Source: Deltaproteobacteria bacterium UBA796 (GTDB lineage: Bacteria; Myxococcota_A; UBA796). From it: a stretch of 6,435 bases of DNA. The notes below the pieces were generated by a model. That model made no database searches. It was not told the origin of the DNA and saw only the letters and a list, made by a program, of their open reading frames with translations. The stretch covers positions 1-6,435 of the forward strand of contig DBIS01000231.1 of assembly GCA_002296975.1 (NCBI GenBank), in the 5' to 3' direction. The translations under genes and the position numbers were made by a program. Within the stretch, counting starts at the first letter, position 1, and every line of letters starts with the position of its first letter. Below are positions 1 through 5,751 of the stretch, piece by piece.

Positions 1-907
1 CGGTTGAGCCAACCAGAAAGAACAGCACCATCGAGGTGAGGCGGCTGTTTTCTTCCATTGCACCCTTGAGGGCTTTGAGGGTCAGCCGTTTGTTGGCAGC
101 CGCCAAGGCCATCGCGCCCGTGGCCCCAAGGGCACCGGCCTCTGTGGGGGTGGCCACGCCAAAAAAGATGCTGCCCAAGACCACGAGAATGAGCAACAGA
201 GGCGGCACCATCACAAAGAGCACACGTTTGGCCAGGGCCATGCCGCGCTCGGTCCGATCCTCAGCGGGTAAGGCGGGTGCAGCTTCGGGATTAAAATAAG
301 CCACCCCGATCACAAAAAGCCCGAACATTGTCGCGAGCATGATGCCCGGAACCAATGCACCAACGAAAAGGTCGCCTACGCTCACGCCCAGCTGGTCGGC
401 CAAAACGATCAGCACCACGGAGGGTGGAATGATTTGGCCCAAAGTCCCCGAGGCGGCGATGACCCCAGTACTCAGCCATGGTGCGTATCCATAGCGGGAC
501 ATGACCGGCAAAGAGATGAGGCCCATCGCCACCACACTCGCGCCGACCACGCCGGTGGCCGCGGCCAGCAATGCGCCGACGAAGACCACAGCCAAGGCCA
601 GTCCACCCCGCAGGCCTCCAAAGAGCGCGCCGATGGTGGTGAGCAAGTCTTCGGCGAGTTTGGACTTCTCGAGCATGGTTCCCATAAAAATAAAGAAGGG
701 CACCGCGAGCAGCACATAGTTGGACATGATGCCAAACAGCCGCTCTGGAAAGGCGTAAAGGAATGTCCATTGAAAGATGTCCAAAGAGACACCGATCACG
801 GCAAATATCAGGGCTGTCCCGCCAAGCGCGAAGGCCACGGGATAGCCAGAAAAAATGAGCAGAAAAGCAGCCACGAACATGAAGGGACCAAGCAAATCTG
901 GGTTCAT
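1..907 (-). CDS. TRAP transporter large permease, DctM/FcbT3-type (C-terminus cut by window edge)
   Basis: This is the large membrane subunit of a tripartite ATP-independent periplasmic (TRAP) transporter, which carries the ion-coupled transport path in the inner membrane. Reading back from the ATG at 907, the frame is open for 302 codons to the left edge, about two thirds of the usual 430-460 residues. Family landmarks seen are AVPFFIFMGTMLEKS (residues 68-82), GGLRGGLALAVVFVGALLAA (97-116), ASGTLGQIIPPSVV (152-165) and GVATPTEAGALGA (250-262). Hydrophobic helices fill the rest, with one charged loop near 208-227. The start is fixed by an ATGA overlap of 4 bases with the upstream DctQ gene, which implies translational coupling. 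The wording of the motifs is closest to the FcbT3/mannitol-chloroaromatic branch (COG4664-like), whose known substrates are organic or keto acids. The actual substrate cannot be read from this subunit. The family call is very secure. Confidence 0.95.
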   Translation of the reverse strand, partial: MNPDLLGPFMFVAAFLLIFSGYPVAFALGGTALIFAVIGVSLDIFQWTFLYAFPERLFGIMSNYVLLAVPFFIFMGTMLEKSKLAEDLLTTIGALFGGLRGGLALAVVFVGALLAAATGVVGASVVAMGLISLPVMSRYGYAPWLSTGVIAASGTLGQIIPPSVVLIVLADQLGVSVGDLFVGALVPGIMLATMFGLFVIGVAYFNPEAAPALPAEDRTERGMALAKRVLFVMVPPLLLILVVLGSIFFGVATPTEAGALGATGAMALAAANKRLTLKALKGAMEENSRLTSMVLFFLVGST

Positions 908-1419
908 GGCTCGTCGCCTTTTAGGATCAGGATGCGTTTGCCGATTTCGGCACAGCCTTGGGCGAAGAGTAAGGCAAAGCAAACCATCATCATGGTTTTG
1001 ATCGGGTAGCGCACAAGTCCGCCTGGGTCGGGTGAAACCTCCAAGACCGCCCAAGAATTTCGCACCGCGGGCCAGCATAAAAACAGGGACCACGCACAAA
1101 ATGGCAACAAAAATATGAGGCCGCCAATGATGTCCAACCAAGCTTTGTTGCGGATGCTTAGGCGGCTGTAAAGGACATCGACCCGCACATGTTGGTCGCG
1201 CTGGAGCGTGGCGGCAGCACCGAGCAAAAAGATCATGCTAAACAGCTGCCATTGCAGCTCGATGTAGGCGTTTGAACTCAAGTTGAGTCCGATGAATTTT
1301 CCGCTATACCGCGCGACAGCGTTGAAGGAACCGACCAAGACCATCAACAGTGTGAGCCAAGCGCTCAAGGCACCCACACGGGAGGATATCGAATCGATGA
1401 TGGAGATAAAGCGTGGCAC
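904..1419 (-). CDS. TRAP transporter small permease, DctQ/FcbT2-type
   Basis: This 171-residue protein is the small membrane subunit that pairs with the large permease to form the TRAP membrane complex. Four hydrophobic helices are visible at about residues 17-37, 53-72, 95-117 and 140-160. Diagnostic motifs are IELQWQLFSMIFLLGAAATL (53-72), RDQHVRVDVLYSRLS (74-88), and SPDPGGLVRYPIK (129-141) before the last helix. These fit the FcbT2-like (COG4665-like) group of DctQ proteins. The start is GTG at 1419, supported by a GAGG motif at 1432-1429 with a 9-base spacer; no in-frame ATG gives a better N-terminus. The stop overlaps the ATG of the downstream large permease by 4 bases (ATGA), so the two are one operon. 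The periplasmic binding protein is not in the window and may lie beyond the left edge or elsewhere. Length and motifs are normal for the family. Confidence 0.94.
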   Translation of the reverse strand: MPRFISIIDSISSRVGALSAWLTLLMVLVGSFNAVARYSGKFIGLNLSSNAYIELQWQLFSMIFLLGAAATLQRDQHVRVDVLYSRLSIRNKAWLDIIGGLIFLLPFCAWSLFLCWPAVRNSWAVLEVSPDPGGLVRYPIKTMMMVCFALLFAQGCAEIGKRILILKGDEP

Positions 1420-1428
1420 CCGGTGTAT

Positions 1429-1432
1429 CCTC
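1429..1432 (-). promoter_or_regulatory. Shine-Dalgarno site that fixes the GTG start of the small TRAP permease
   Basis: GAGG is read on the minus strand nine bases before the GTG at 1419. It is the only purine-rich site at proper spacing before a start codon in this frame, so it decides the start. Confidence 0.55.
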
Positions 1433-1450
1433 AGGGTGTCAGCTATCCCG

Positions 1451-1457
1451 AGGGGAG
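1451..1457 (+). promoter_or_regulatory. Shine-Dalgarno site before the small two-helix ORF
   Basis: The sequence is AGGGGAG, followed after an 8-base spacer by GTG at 1466. The match is strong and the spacing good, and it is the main reason for treating the short downstream frame as a gene starting at this GTG rather than at the ATG at 1283, which would place its start inside the opposing permease gene. Confidence 0.45.
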
Positions 1458-1465
1458 ATGACTGG

Positions 1466-1669
1466 GTGGAATTCGTCTTCGCGAGCGTGGTGGCTGTGTG
1501 TCAGTTGGCTTTGGCCGGACTGGTATTTTTAAGTGTTTCATGGCCGGATCGGAGCCCGTCTTGGATGCTCAAAGTACCGCTGATTTGGCGGCTTTCGGCT
1601 TTGGCGCTCTGTTCGGTGTTGGCGGGAGCGGTGATCCAGCTTGCAGGGGTCGCGCACCGCAGCCATTGA
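1466..1669 (+). CDS. Small two-helix membrane protein, unrecognised
   Basis: This is a putative 67-residue protein with a GTG start preceded by AGGGGAG. The same frame is open upstream to an ATG at 1283, but that extension is antisense to the TRAP small permease and reads like non-coding sequence. From residue 3 to 26 there is an uninterrupted hydrophobic stretch, then a short polar segment (PDRSPSW, 27-33), then a second hydrophobic helix at about 40-62 and a polar tail HRSH. That pattern of two helices joined by a short loop is unlikely by chance in a GC-rich shadow frame, but it is short. I recognise no family. It is divergent from the TRAP genes, with only 46 bases between the two starts, so their control regions must overlap. 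Alternatives are a chance frame or a remnant. Confidence is moderate. Confidence 0.45.
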   Translation: MEFVFASVVAVCQLALAGLVFLSVSWPDRSPSWMLKVPLIWRLSALALCSVLAGAVIQLAGVAHRSH

Positions 1670-1692
1670 CAGGGATGCGACCTTGGTTAGAT
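1666..1692 (+). promoter_or_regulatory. Possible promoter for tRNA-Met
   Basis: A perfect TTGACA -35 hexamer lies at 1666-1671, overlapping the stop codon of the preceding small ORF. A weak -10 candidate, TTAGAT, follows at 1687-1692 with a short 15-base spacer. The bases after it are GC-rich (GCTCCGGG), as in discriminators of stable-RNA promoters. Initiation near 1699 would leave a leader of roughly 40 bases before the tRNA. The weak -10 keeps this tentative. Confidence 0.35.
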
Positions 1693-1736
1693 GCTCCGGG
1701 CTTGGGCCTTTGGGTCAAGCACGCACAAGATGACGA

Positions 1737-1813
1737 GGCTTGGTAGCTCAGCTGGTTAGAGCACACGGTTCATACCCGTGTTGTCGGCGGTTCAAGTCCG
1801 CCTCAAGCCACCA
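1737..1813 (+). tRNA. tRNA-Met(CAT), elongator type
   Basis: A full cloverleaf can be folded by hand. The acceptor stem is GGCTTGG (1737-1743) with TCAAGCC (1803-1809), six Watson-Crick pairs plus one G-T wobble. The D arm is GCTC/GAGC around a loop containing GG. The anticodon stem is CACGG/CCGTG, with loop TTCATAC and anticodon CAT at 1771-1773. The T arm is GGCGG-TTCAAGT-CCGCC. The discriminator is A1810 and CCA is encoded at 1811-1813. The G1-C72 pair and the absence of the three GC pairs GGG/CCC in the anticodon stem rule out initiator tRNA. An Ile tRNA with lysidine-modified CAT anticodon is the other possibility, but the anticodon-stem and variable-loop sequence look more like elongator Met. 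It stands alone, with no neighbouring tRNA in the window. Confidence 0.95.
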
Positions 1814-1837
1814 TCTTGTTGCACCGCCAAATTCAGG

Positions 1838-1857
1838 CTTCGCGAGTGACCGCGAAG
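1838..1857 (+). other. Hairpin downstream of tRNA-Met
   Basis: A perfect 7-bp stem, CTTCGCG/CGCGAAG, closes a 6-base loop (AGTGAC) 24 bases after the tRNA CCA end. No T-run follows, so it is not a canonical intrinsic terminator. It could act in 3' processing or termination of the tRNA transcript, or be part of a repeated intergenic element. Confidence 0.45.
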
Positions 1858-1861
1858 AGCC

Positions 1862-1887
1862 ACAAAGCAGCGCGCAGCGTGCTTTGT
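1862..1887 (+). other. Second hairpin in the tRNA-lipoprotein spacer
   Basis: A perfect 8-bp inverted repeat, ACAAAGCA (1862-1869) and TGCTTTGT (1880-1887), encloses a GC-rich 10-base loop. It sits only four bases after the previous hairpin. No T-tract follows. Function is unknown. Confidence 0.45.
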
Positions 1888-1898
1888 ATGACATTGAA

Positions 1899-1957
1899 AC
1901 CAAGCGAACTTTTGGTCTTTGTGACAGCTCTGCGACCAAGTGTATTTTCGGGTGACA
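1899..1957 (+). repeat. Imperfect 36-base-offset direct repeat with alternative pairings
   Basis: The 17-base segments at 1899-1915 and 1935-1951 match at 13 of 17 positions (ACCAAG-x-G-x-A-x-TTT-x-GG). Each is followed by GTGACA (1921-1926 and 1952-1957). TTGGT(C) at 1912-1917 can pair either with ACCAA at 1899-1903 or with GACCAA at 1934-1939, so the two hairpins exclude each other. A further GGTGAC at 1962-1967 lies 11 bases after the one at 1951-1956. This may be an old tandem duplication or a regulatory leader element. Confidence 0.4.
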
Positions 1958-1984
1958 AATCGGTGACGGGCCTTGGATTAGGCC

Positions 1985-2020
1985 GCTCAAAGCTGTAAAA
2001 GGTGGTCGTTGCTCAAGCTG
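1985..2020 (+). repeat. Short near-direct repeat upstream of the transglutaminase-like gene
   Basis: GCTCAAAGCTG at 1985-1995 recurs as GCTCAAGCTG at 2011-2020, one base shorter. An inverted pair GGTCG (2004-2008) and CGACC (2029-2033) surrounds the second copy. The position 75-110 bases before the ATG at 2095 would suit an operator, but no convincing -35/-10 pair could be assigned. The element is weak and may be chance. Confidence 0.25.
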
Positions 2021-2094
2021 CGTCAGATCGACCAGTCCCCTGAGTACAGTGTGCACTTCATTTATTTCCCAGAAAGAAATTCCAGGACGACACC

Positions 2095-4386
2095 ATGAAT
2101 CGCCTCCAAACTTCATTGACAAGCTTGGCCCTCGCAGCGACCATCTCGGGCTGCGGCTCAGAGAAAGCCCCCACAACCGCAGAGGACGGCACTCCCGTCA
2201 CCATGCAATGGGAGCAGGGCCAAACATTCTACCTGGCCGCATCCTATCGTCGCACCGCTGTGATGACTGACGAAAACCCAGTCGATATGCAGGCGGCTTT
2301 CGATGGCACCGCAATTCCAAGCTTTGGCGAAAGCTGGACCGAAGATGTCATTTGGACCTACCAAGTCGTCGAGTCGGACTTTCTGCCCGATGCCGATGAC
2401 GAGCTGTTCCGGTTCTCAGCCACCGACAAAGGCATGGAGCCTCTCGCCGTCATCAAGGCCAGCCTCGACACTTATATGAACACCGATGAAGGGCTGCTCG
2501 ATGCAGACCCCGTTGTTTATATGGTCTTCCGCGAAGACAGAGACCGCATGGTCGGTCTCATCACCTTCGTCAATGTGGACGGTGAGCGCGAGGAGCGCGC
2601 CTATTCTACTTCTGAGCTGGACCGCTCATGGTCAACCTTGAGCCAGTCCATGCTCACCAAAGCACCGACCTATCTCGCACCCTTCTCCGCACGGTGGGGC
2701 AACGATACCCGCAAACTTGAAAACGGTGCAGAGATCGAGTCGGTCAAAGTCGACGATTCCACGACCGATGTGTACTACACCGACGAAATGGGCGGCGATA
2801 TGGTGGTGAGCCGCTACGAGGTCGGCCAACCGTGGCCAAGCTGGACCACATCCAGCAATGTTGACGTTCGGATGCTCTCCACCACCGACATCGACAACCT
2901 TCGCTTTAACCCGGGTGGCATCAACCCCATGCCCGACTCGGACAACTTTGATTACCGCGAAGCGCTCAAAACATCCATCGACATCGATGTCGCACTCAAG
3001 CTCGACTTGGCCGCTCTCGAAACCGGTGAACTGGTCGCAGAAGTCGCCCAAGAGTTCAAGCCCTGGGCTGGCTCCTGGTGGTCACTTCGTAAAGGTCTGC
3101 TGATCTGGGGCTACGACGGACGCCCAACCTTCTCAAAAGAAATCCGCGCCGATGTCGACCCGCTCAAGAAAGACTTGGACAAGTTGTCTGCTGAGCTGCG
3201 CGACATGGACGAAGACGACGAGGGTCGTGAAGAGAAGCGCGAGCAGTACAGCGAAAAACAAGGTGAGTTGGTCGAGATTATCAAGGGTTTCTACAACGGC
3301 CTTCTCGAAGACCTTGATGGTGGAAAAGTCGTCATTGAAGACGGGAAAATCATCAAGGCTGCCATCGGCGAAGCCGGCGAAGCGGGTGCTGAGGATGGTT
3401 GGGAGTACGAACTCAACAAGCTCTCGCCCATGGATAAATACGCTGTGACCCAGTACCTCCAAGGCAACGCCTACCCCAACCCCTTCCTTATCTCCGGTTG
3501 GGAGATTTTGAACTCTTACAACCCCGGTGGTGAGAGCTGGTGGGGACACTGCAACGGTTGGGCTGCTGCCGCCATCTTGCTTCATGAGCCCCGTGAGGCT
3601 GTGACCTTCGAGGCCGGTGGCGTAGACATCGAGTTCACTACAGCCGACCAAAAAGGCTTGATGACCGAATCTCATTACGGCGTGTACAGCCAGTTTTATG
3701 GCGGCCGATACAACGGCGAAGACGATGATGTCTCGGACCTCAGCCCGAAGGCCTTCCACCAGATTGTGTCCTTCTTCATCGATGAACTGGGCGTGCCCAT
3801 GGTCTTTGACACCACAGCCACTGAGGCGGTTTGGAACTTCCCTGCCTACGGGTACAAAATGTCCGTGAAAGAGACAACAGACCCTGACGCTGCCAAGTTG
3901 GTCAACGTCAACACGGCATCTGTCCAAACGCTCGCGGCTCTTCCTGGCATCGGCGAGGTCATCGCTGAACGCATCATCGAGTATCGCTACTACAATGGCG
4001 CGTTTCAAAGCGTTGAAGAGCTCAAAACCATCGAAGGTATCGGCGATGAGCGCTTTGAATCGATGGCAGGTCTGGTCACAGTCAATGCCATGCAGCGCAG
4101 CTTCGACATCTCCGCTCGTGTGACGCTCACCTCAGACGGTGTCGATGAGACACATGTCGACGGTGACGAGCCAAAGAACTTCACCGACACTTGGGGCTAT
4201 AGCCTCGAGACAGATGCCGATGGTGTCGTGGTTGGCGGTGAGTGGAAGAACGAAAAGGACCACCCAGACTTCGCTTGGATTCCGTACCACAACACAAGCC
4301 GTCGTGAGACCGGTGGTTCTGAGAACCCCTTCCTCTCATACGGTGCGCTTATCGATGTCGTCGGCGATGACATCGAGCGCAACTAG
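2095..4386 (+). CDS. Transglutaminase-elicitor-family lipoprotein with a nested ComEA-type HhH module
   Basis: This 763-residue protein starts with a lipoprotein signal peptide (lipobox ISGC, lipidated Cys20, next residues GSE). AGGA at 2084-2087, 7 bases before the ATG, supports the start. Residues 21-320 are acidic and unrecognised. Family landmarks then appear: WAGSWW (324-329), an extra charged, probably coiled-coil segment (about 354-410), LSPMDKY (443-449), SWWGHCNGW with the putative nucleophile Cys486, FYGGRYN (534-540), FHQIV with His555, FDTTATEAVWN with D572 or N581 as possible third residue, and GGEW and HPDFAWIP (714-730). This order matches the papain-like transglutaminase elicitor family (PF16683-like; oomycete GP42), which forms protein cross-links. 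Between VWN and GGEW, residues 602-662 are a ComEA-like double helix-hairpin-helix: VNVNTAS, LPGIG (616-620), GAFQSVEEL, IEGIG (646-650). Lipidation implies an envelope location, probably the outer membrane. A Cys protease activity is the alternative. The stop is TAG followed immediately by TAA. Confidence 0.85.
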   Translation: MNRLQTSLTSLALAATISGCGSEKAPTTAEDGTPVTMQWEQGQTFYLAASYRRTAVMTDENPVDMQAAFDGTAIPSFGESWTEDVIWTYQVVESDFLPDADDELFRFSATDKGMEPLAVIKASLDTYMNTDEGLLDADPVVYMVFREDRDRMVGLITFVNVDGEREERAYSTSELDRSWSTLSQSMLTKAPTYLAPFSARWGNDTRKLENGAEIESVKVDDSTTDVYYTDEMGGDMVVSRYEVGQPWPSWTTSSNVDVRMLSTTDIDNLRFNPGGINPMPDSDNFDYREALKTSIDIDVALKLDLAALETGELVAEVAQEFKPWAGSWWSLRKGLLIWGYDGRPTFSKEIRADVDPLKKDLDKLSAELRDMDEDDEGREEKREQYSEKQGELVEIIKGFYNGLLEDLDGGKVVIEDGKIIKAAIGEAGEAGAEDGWEYELNKLSPMDKYAVTQYLQGNAYPNPFLISGWEILNSYNPGGESWWGHCNGWAAAAILLHEPREAVTFEAGGVDIEFTTADQKGLMTESHYGVYSQFYGGRYNGEDDDVSDLSPKAFHQIVSFFIDELGVPMVFDTTATEAVWNFPAYGYKMSVKETTDPDAAKLVNVNTASVQTLAALPGIGEVIAERIIEYRYYNGAFQSVEELKTIEGIGDERFESMAGLVTVNAMQRSFDISARVTLTSDGVDETHVDGDEPKNFTDTWGYSLETDADGVVVGGEWKNEKDHPDFAWIPYHNTSRRETGGSENPFLSYGALIDVVGDDIERN

Positions 4387-4395
4387 TAAAGCGTC

Positions 4396-5748
4396 ATGAA
4401 TCGCTTCTGGTTGGGGTCCTTCCTGATTCTTTGCGCCTGTGGTGCTGTGACATCACAGCCCAAAGTCACCGTAGAAGAGGATGAATGGGTCTCGCCAGAC
4501 GATGGCGATATCCTGGGGATCGTTGTTACGCCCGATTTGGTAATTGTCCCGGTCGGAAGTTCTATACAGCTGGAGGCGCTCGGGTTGAAAGACACCCGAG
4601 AGACCATTTCGCTGACCGACGCTGTGGCCTGGGCGTCGAGTGACGCTTTGGTCGCCACCATCAGCAATGACTTGGGCCAAGAGGGCATGCTCGTCGGGGA
4701 GAGTGCGGGGGTCACAACCATCTCCGCGGACTTTGGTGGCTTGGGCTCGGCCCCTGCGAGAATCACGGTTACCGATGCCGGCCTTGAACGCTTGGCCATC
4801 ACCCCGGGCGCGCTGACTGTCGGCTTGTGGGACACGGTTCAGTTGTCCGCTGAGGCCACCTTTTCCGATGGAAGCTCCTCGGATGCTTCGAGTCAAGTTC
4901 GGTGGATTACCGGGGACGGATCGGTGCTGCAGTTGAGCGGCAGTGGCGAGCTCGAGGCCACGGGCTTGGGGGCGACGACGGTTCGCGCCGAATGGAATGG
5001 TGTTGCCTCAGAGTCGGTCGATGTCGAGGTGGTCACGTCCGTCGACGCATCGTCTGCCGACCTGTATTTTGACTGGGTCAGCGGTGTCATCGACGACGGC
5101 ATCTTTGAGGTCATGGTCAGCATTCACAACGACTCCGATGCACCAGTCTACGATATTTGGCTCGATCTGTTTGTAGACCCTGACTACACGCCCGGGTACG
5201 GCGATTGGCCGGACTGGTACCACCAGGTTGAATACTTGGGCCCAAATGAGTCGACCACCGTGGTGATGAGTGCCTCTACATCGGCGTCGGTTCACACCTA
5301 CGCCTTGTTGTTGGACTCGCTTCAGATGGTGCCCGAGACAAATGAGTCCAACAACCTCTACGAGGGGTCAACTGACGATTTTGTTGGCTCAGGCGGTGGA
5401 GGCTCCGATCTGCTTCCCAATCTTGAGATTAGCTATGTCGGCGGGGTTTCTGGCCTGGAGGAAACCGAATATTGGGTGGATGTGACCAACAACGGCGAAG
5501 GTTCATCATCCAGCTTTTATGTTGACGTTTTTCACGATCTTGATGAGAGCGAGGAGCCGTTGTCGTTCGCAGACGGCGATGCTTATCAGTTTTTTGATGG
5601 GGGCCTAGCCGCCGGCCAGACCGAGTATATTACGCTGTTTGTCGACGCGACCTGCGATGCTTGTGGCGCTTGGGTGGTGGTGGATATCTACGATATGGTC
5701 GAAGAGTCCAACGAATCGGACAACAGCAGATTTTACGCTGGGCCTTAA
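4396..5748 (+). CDS. Surface lipoprotein with two Big2-like Ig domains and two CARDB domains
   Basis: This 450-residue protein has a short lipoprotein signal with lipobox LCAC (lipidated Cys15) and an acidic linker (about 26-38). Two bacterial Ig-like (Big2-type) repeats follow at about 40-126 and 129-213. Each begins with a Val/Ile-x-x-x-P strand (GIVVTPDLVIVPVG, RLAITPGALTVG) and ends in a V-T-T-I or T-T-V-R strand typical of Big2. Two CARDB-type adhesion domains follow at about 220-322 and 340-447, each ending in the hallmark acidic/Asn turn (PETNESNN 313-320; EESNESDN 436-443) and separated by a Gly-rich linker (331-336). No catalytic motif is visible, so a binding, adhesive or scaffolding role at the cell surface is likely. 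It starts 9 bases after the stop of the transglutaminase-like gene with only a weak purine-rich ribosome site, so the two are probably co-transcribed and translationally coupled. The second CARDB copy has a CDAC pair (Cys420, Cys423) that the first lacks. Confidence 0.85.
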   Translation: MNRFWLGSFLILCACGAVTSQPKVTVEEDEWVSPDDGDILGIVVTPDLVIVPVGSSIQLEALGLKDTRETISLTDAVAWASSDALVATISNDLGQEGMLVGESAGVTTISADFGGLGSAPARITVTDAGLERLAITPGALTVGLWDTVQLSAEATFSDGSSSDASSQVRWITGDGSVLQLSGSGELEATGLGATTVRAEWNGVASESVDVEVVTSVDASSADLYFDWVSGVIDDGIFEVMVSIHNDSDAPVYDIWLDLFVDPDYTPGYGDWPDWYHQVEYLGPNESTTVVMSASTSASVHTYALLLDSLQMVPETNESNNLYEGSTDDFVGSGGGGSDLLPNLEISYVGGVSGLEETEYWVDVTNNGEGSSSSFYVDVFHDLDESEEPLSFADGDAYQFFDGGLAAGQTEYITLFVDATCDACGAWVVVDIYDMVEESNESDNSRFYAGP

Positions 5749-5751
5749 GCT

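Noticed and set aside
291..792. Minus-strand frames of 159 and 106 codons within the TRAP large permease region
   Set aside because: They lie out of frame with the permease, which is open from 907 to the window edge and shows all family motifs.
434..1009. 191-codon plus-strand frame
   Set aside because: It is antisense to both TRAP genes; the composition is hydrophilic and repetitive with no recognisable motif.
2022..2050. Promoter with -10 TACAGT (2045-2050) for the lipoprotein pair
   Set aside because: The -35 region at proper spacing (GTCAGA) is a poor match, so the site cannot be supported.
1737..2094. tRNA-Met as attachment site of an integrated element
   Set aside because: No integrase gene is present and I found no second copy of the tRNA 3' end in the window, so there is no evidence of integration.
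1748..2176. 142-codon minus-strand frame over the tRNA and spacer
   Set aside because: Its last part is the antisense of tRNA-Met and it overlaps the start of the lipoprotein gene; the peptide has no fold-like pattern and no ribosome site.
3133..4008. 291-codon minus-strand frame inside the transglutaminase-like gene
   Set aside because: It is a long antisense shadow caused by codon bias in a GC-rich gene. The plus-strand frame has a signal peptide, conserved motifs and a ribosome site.
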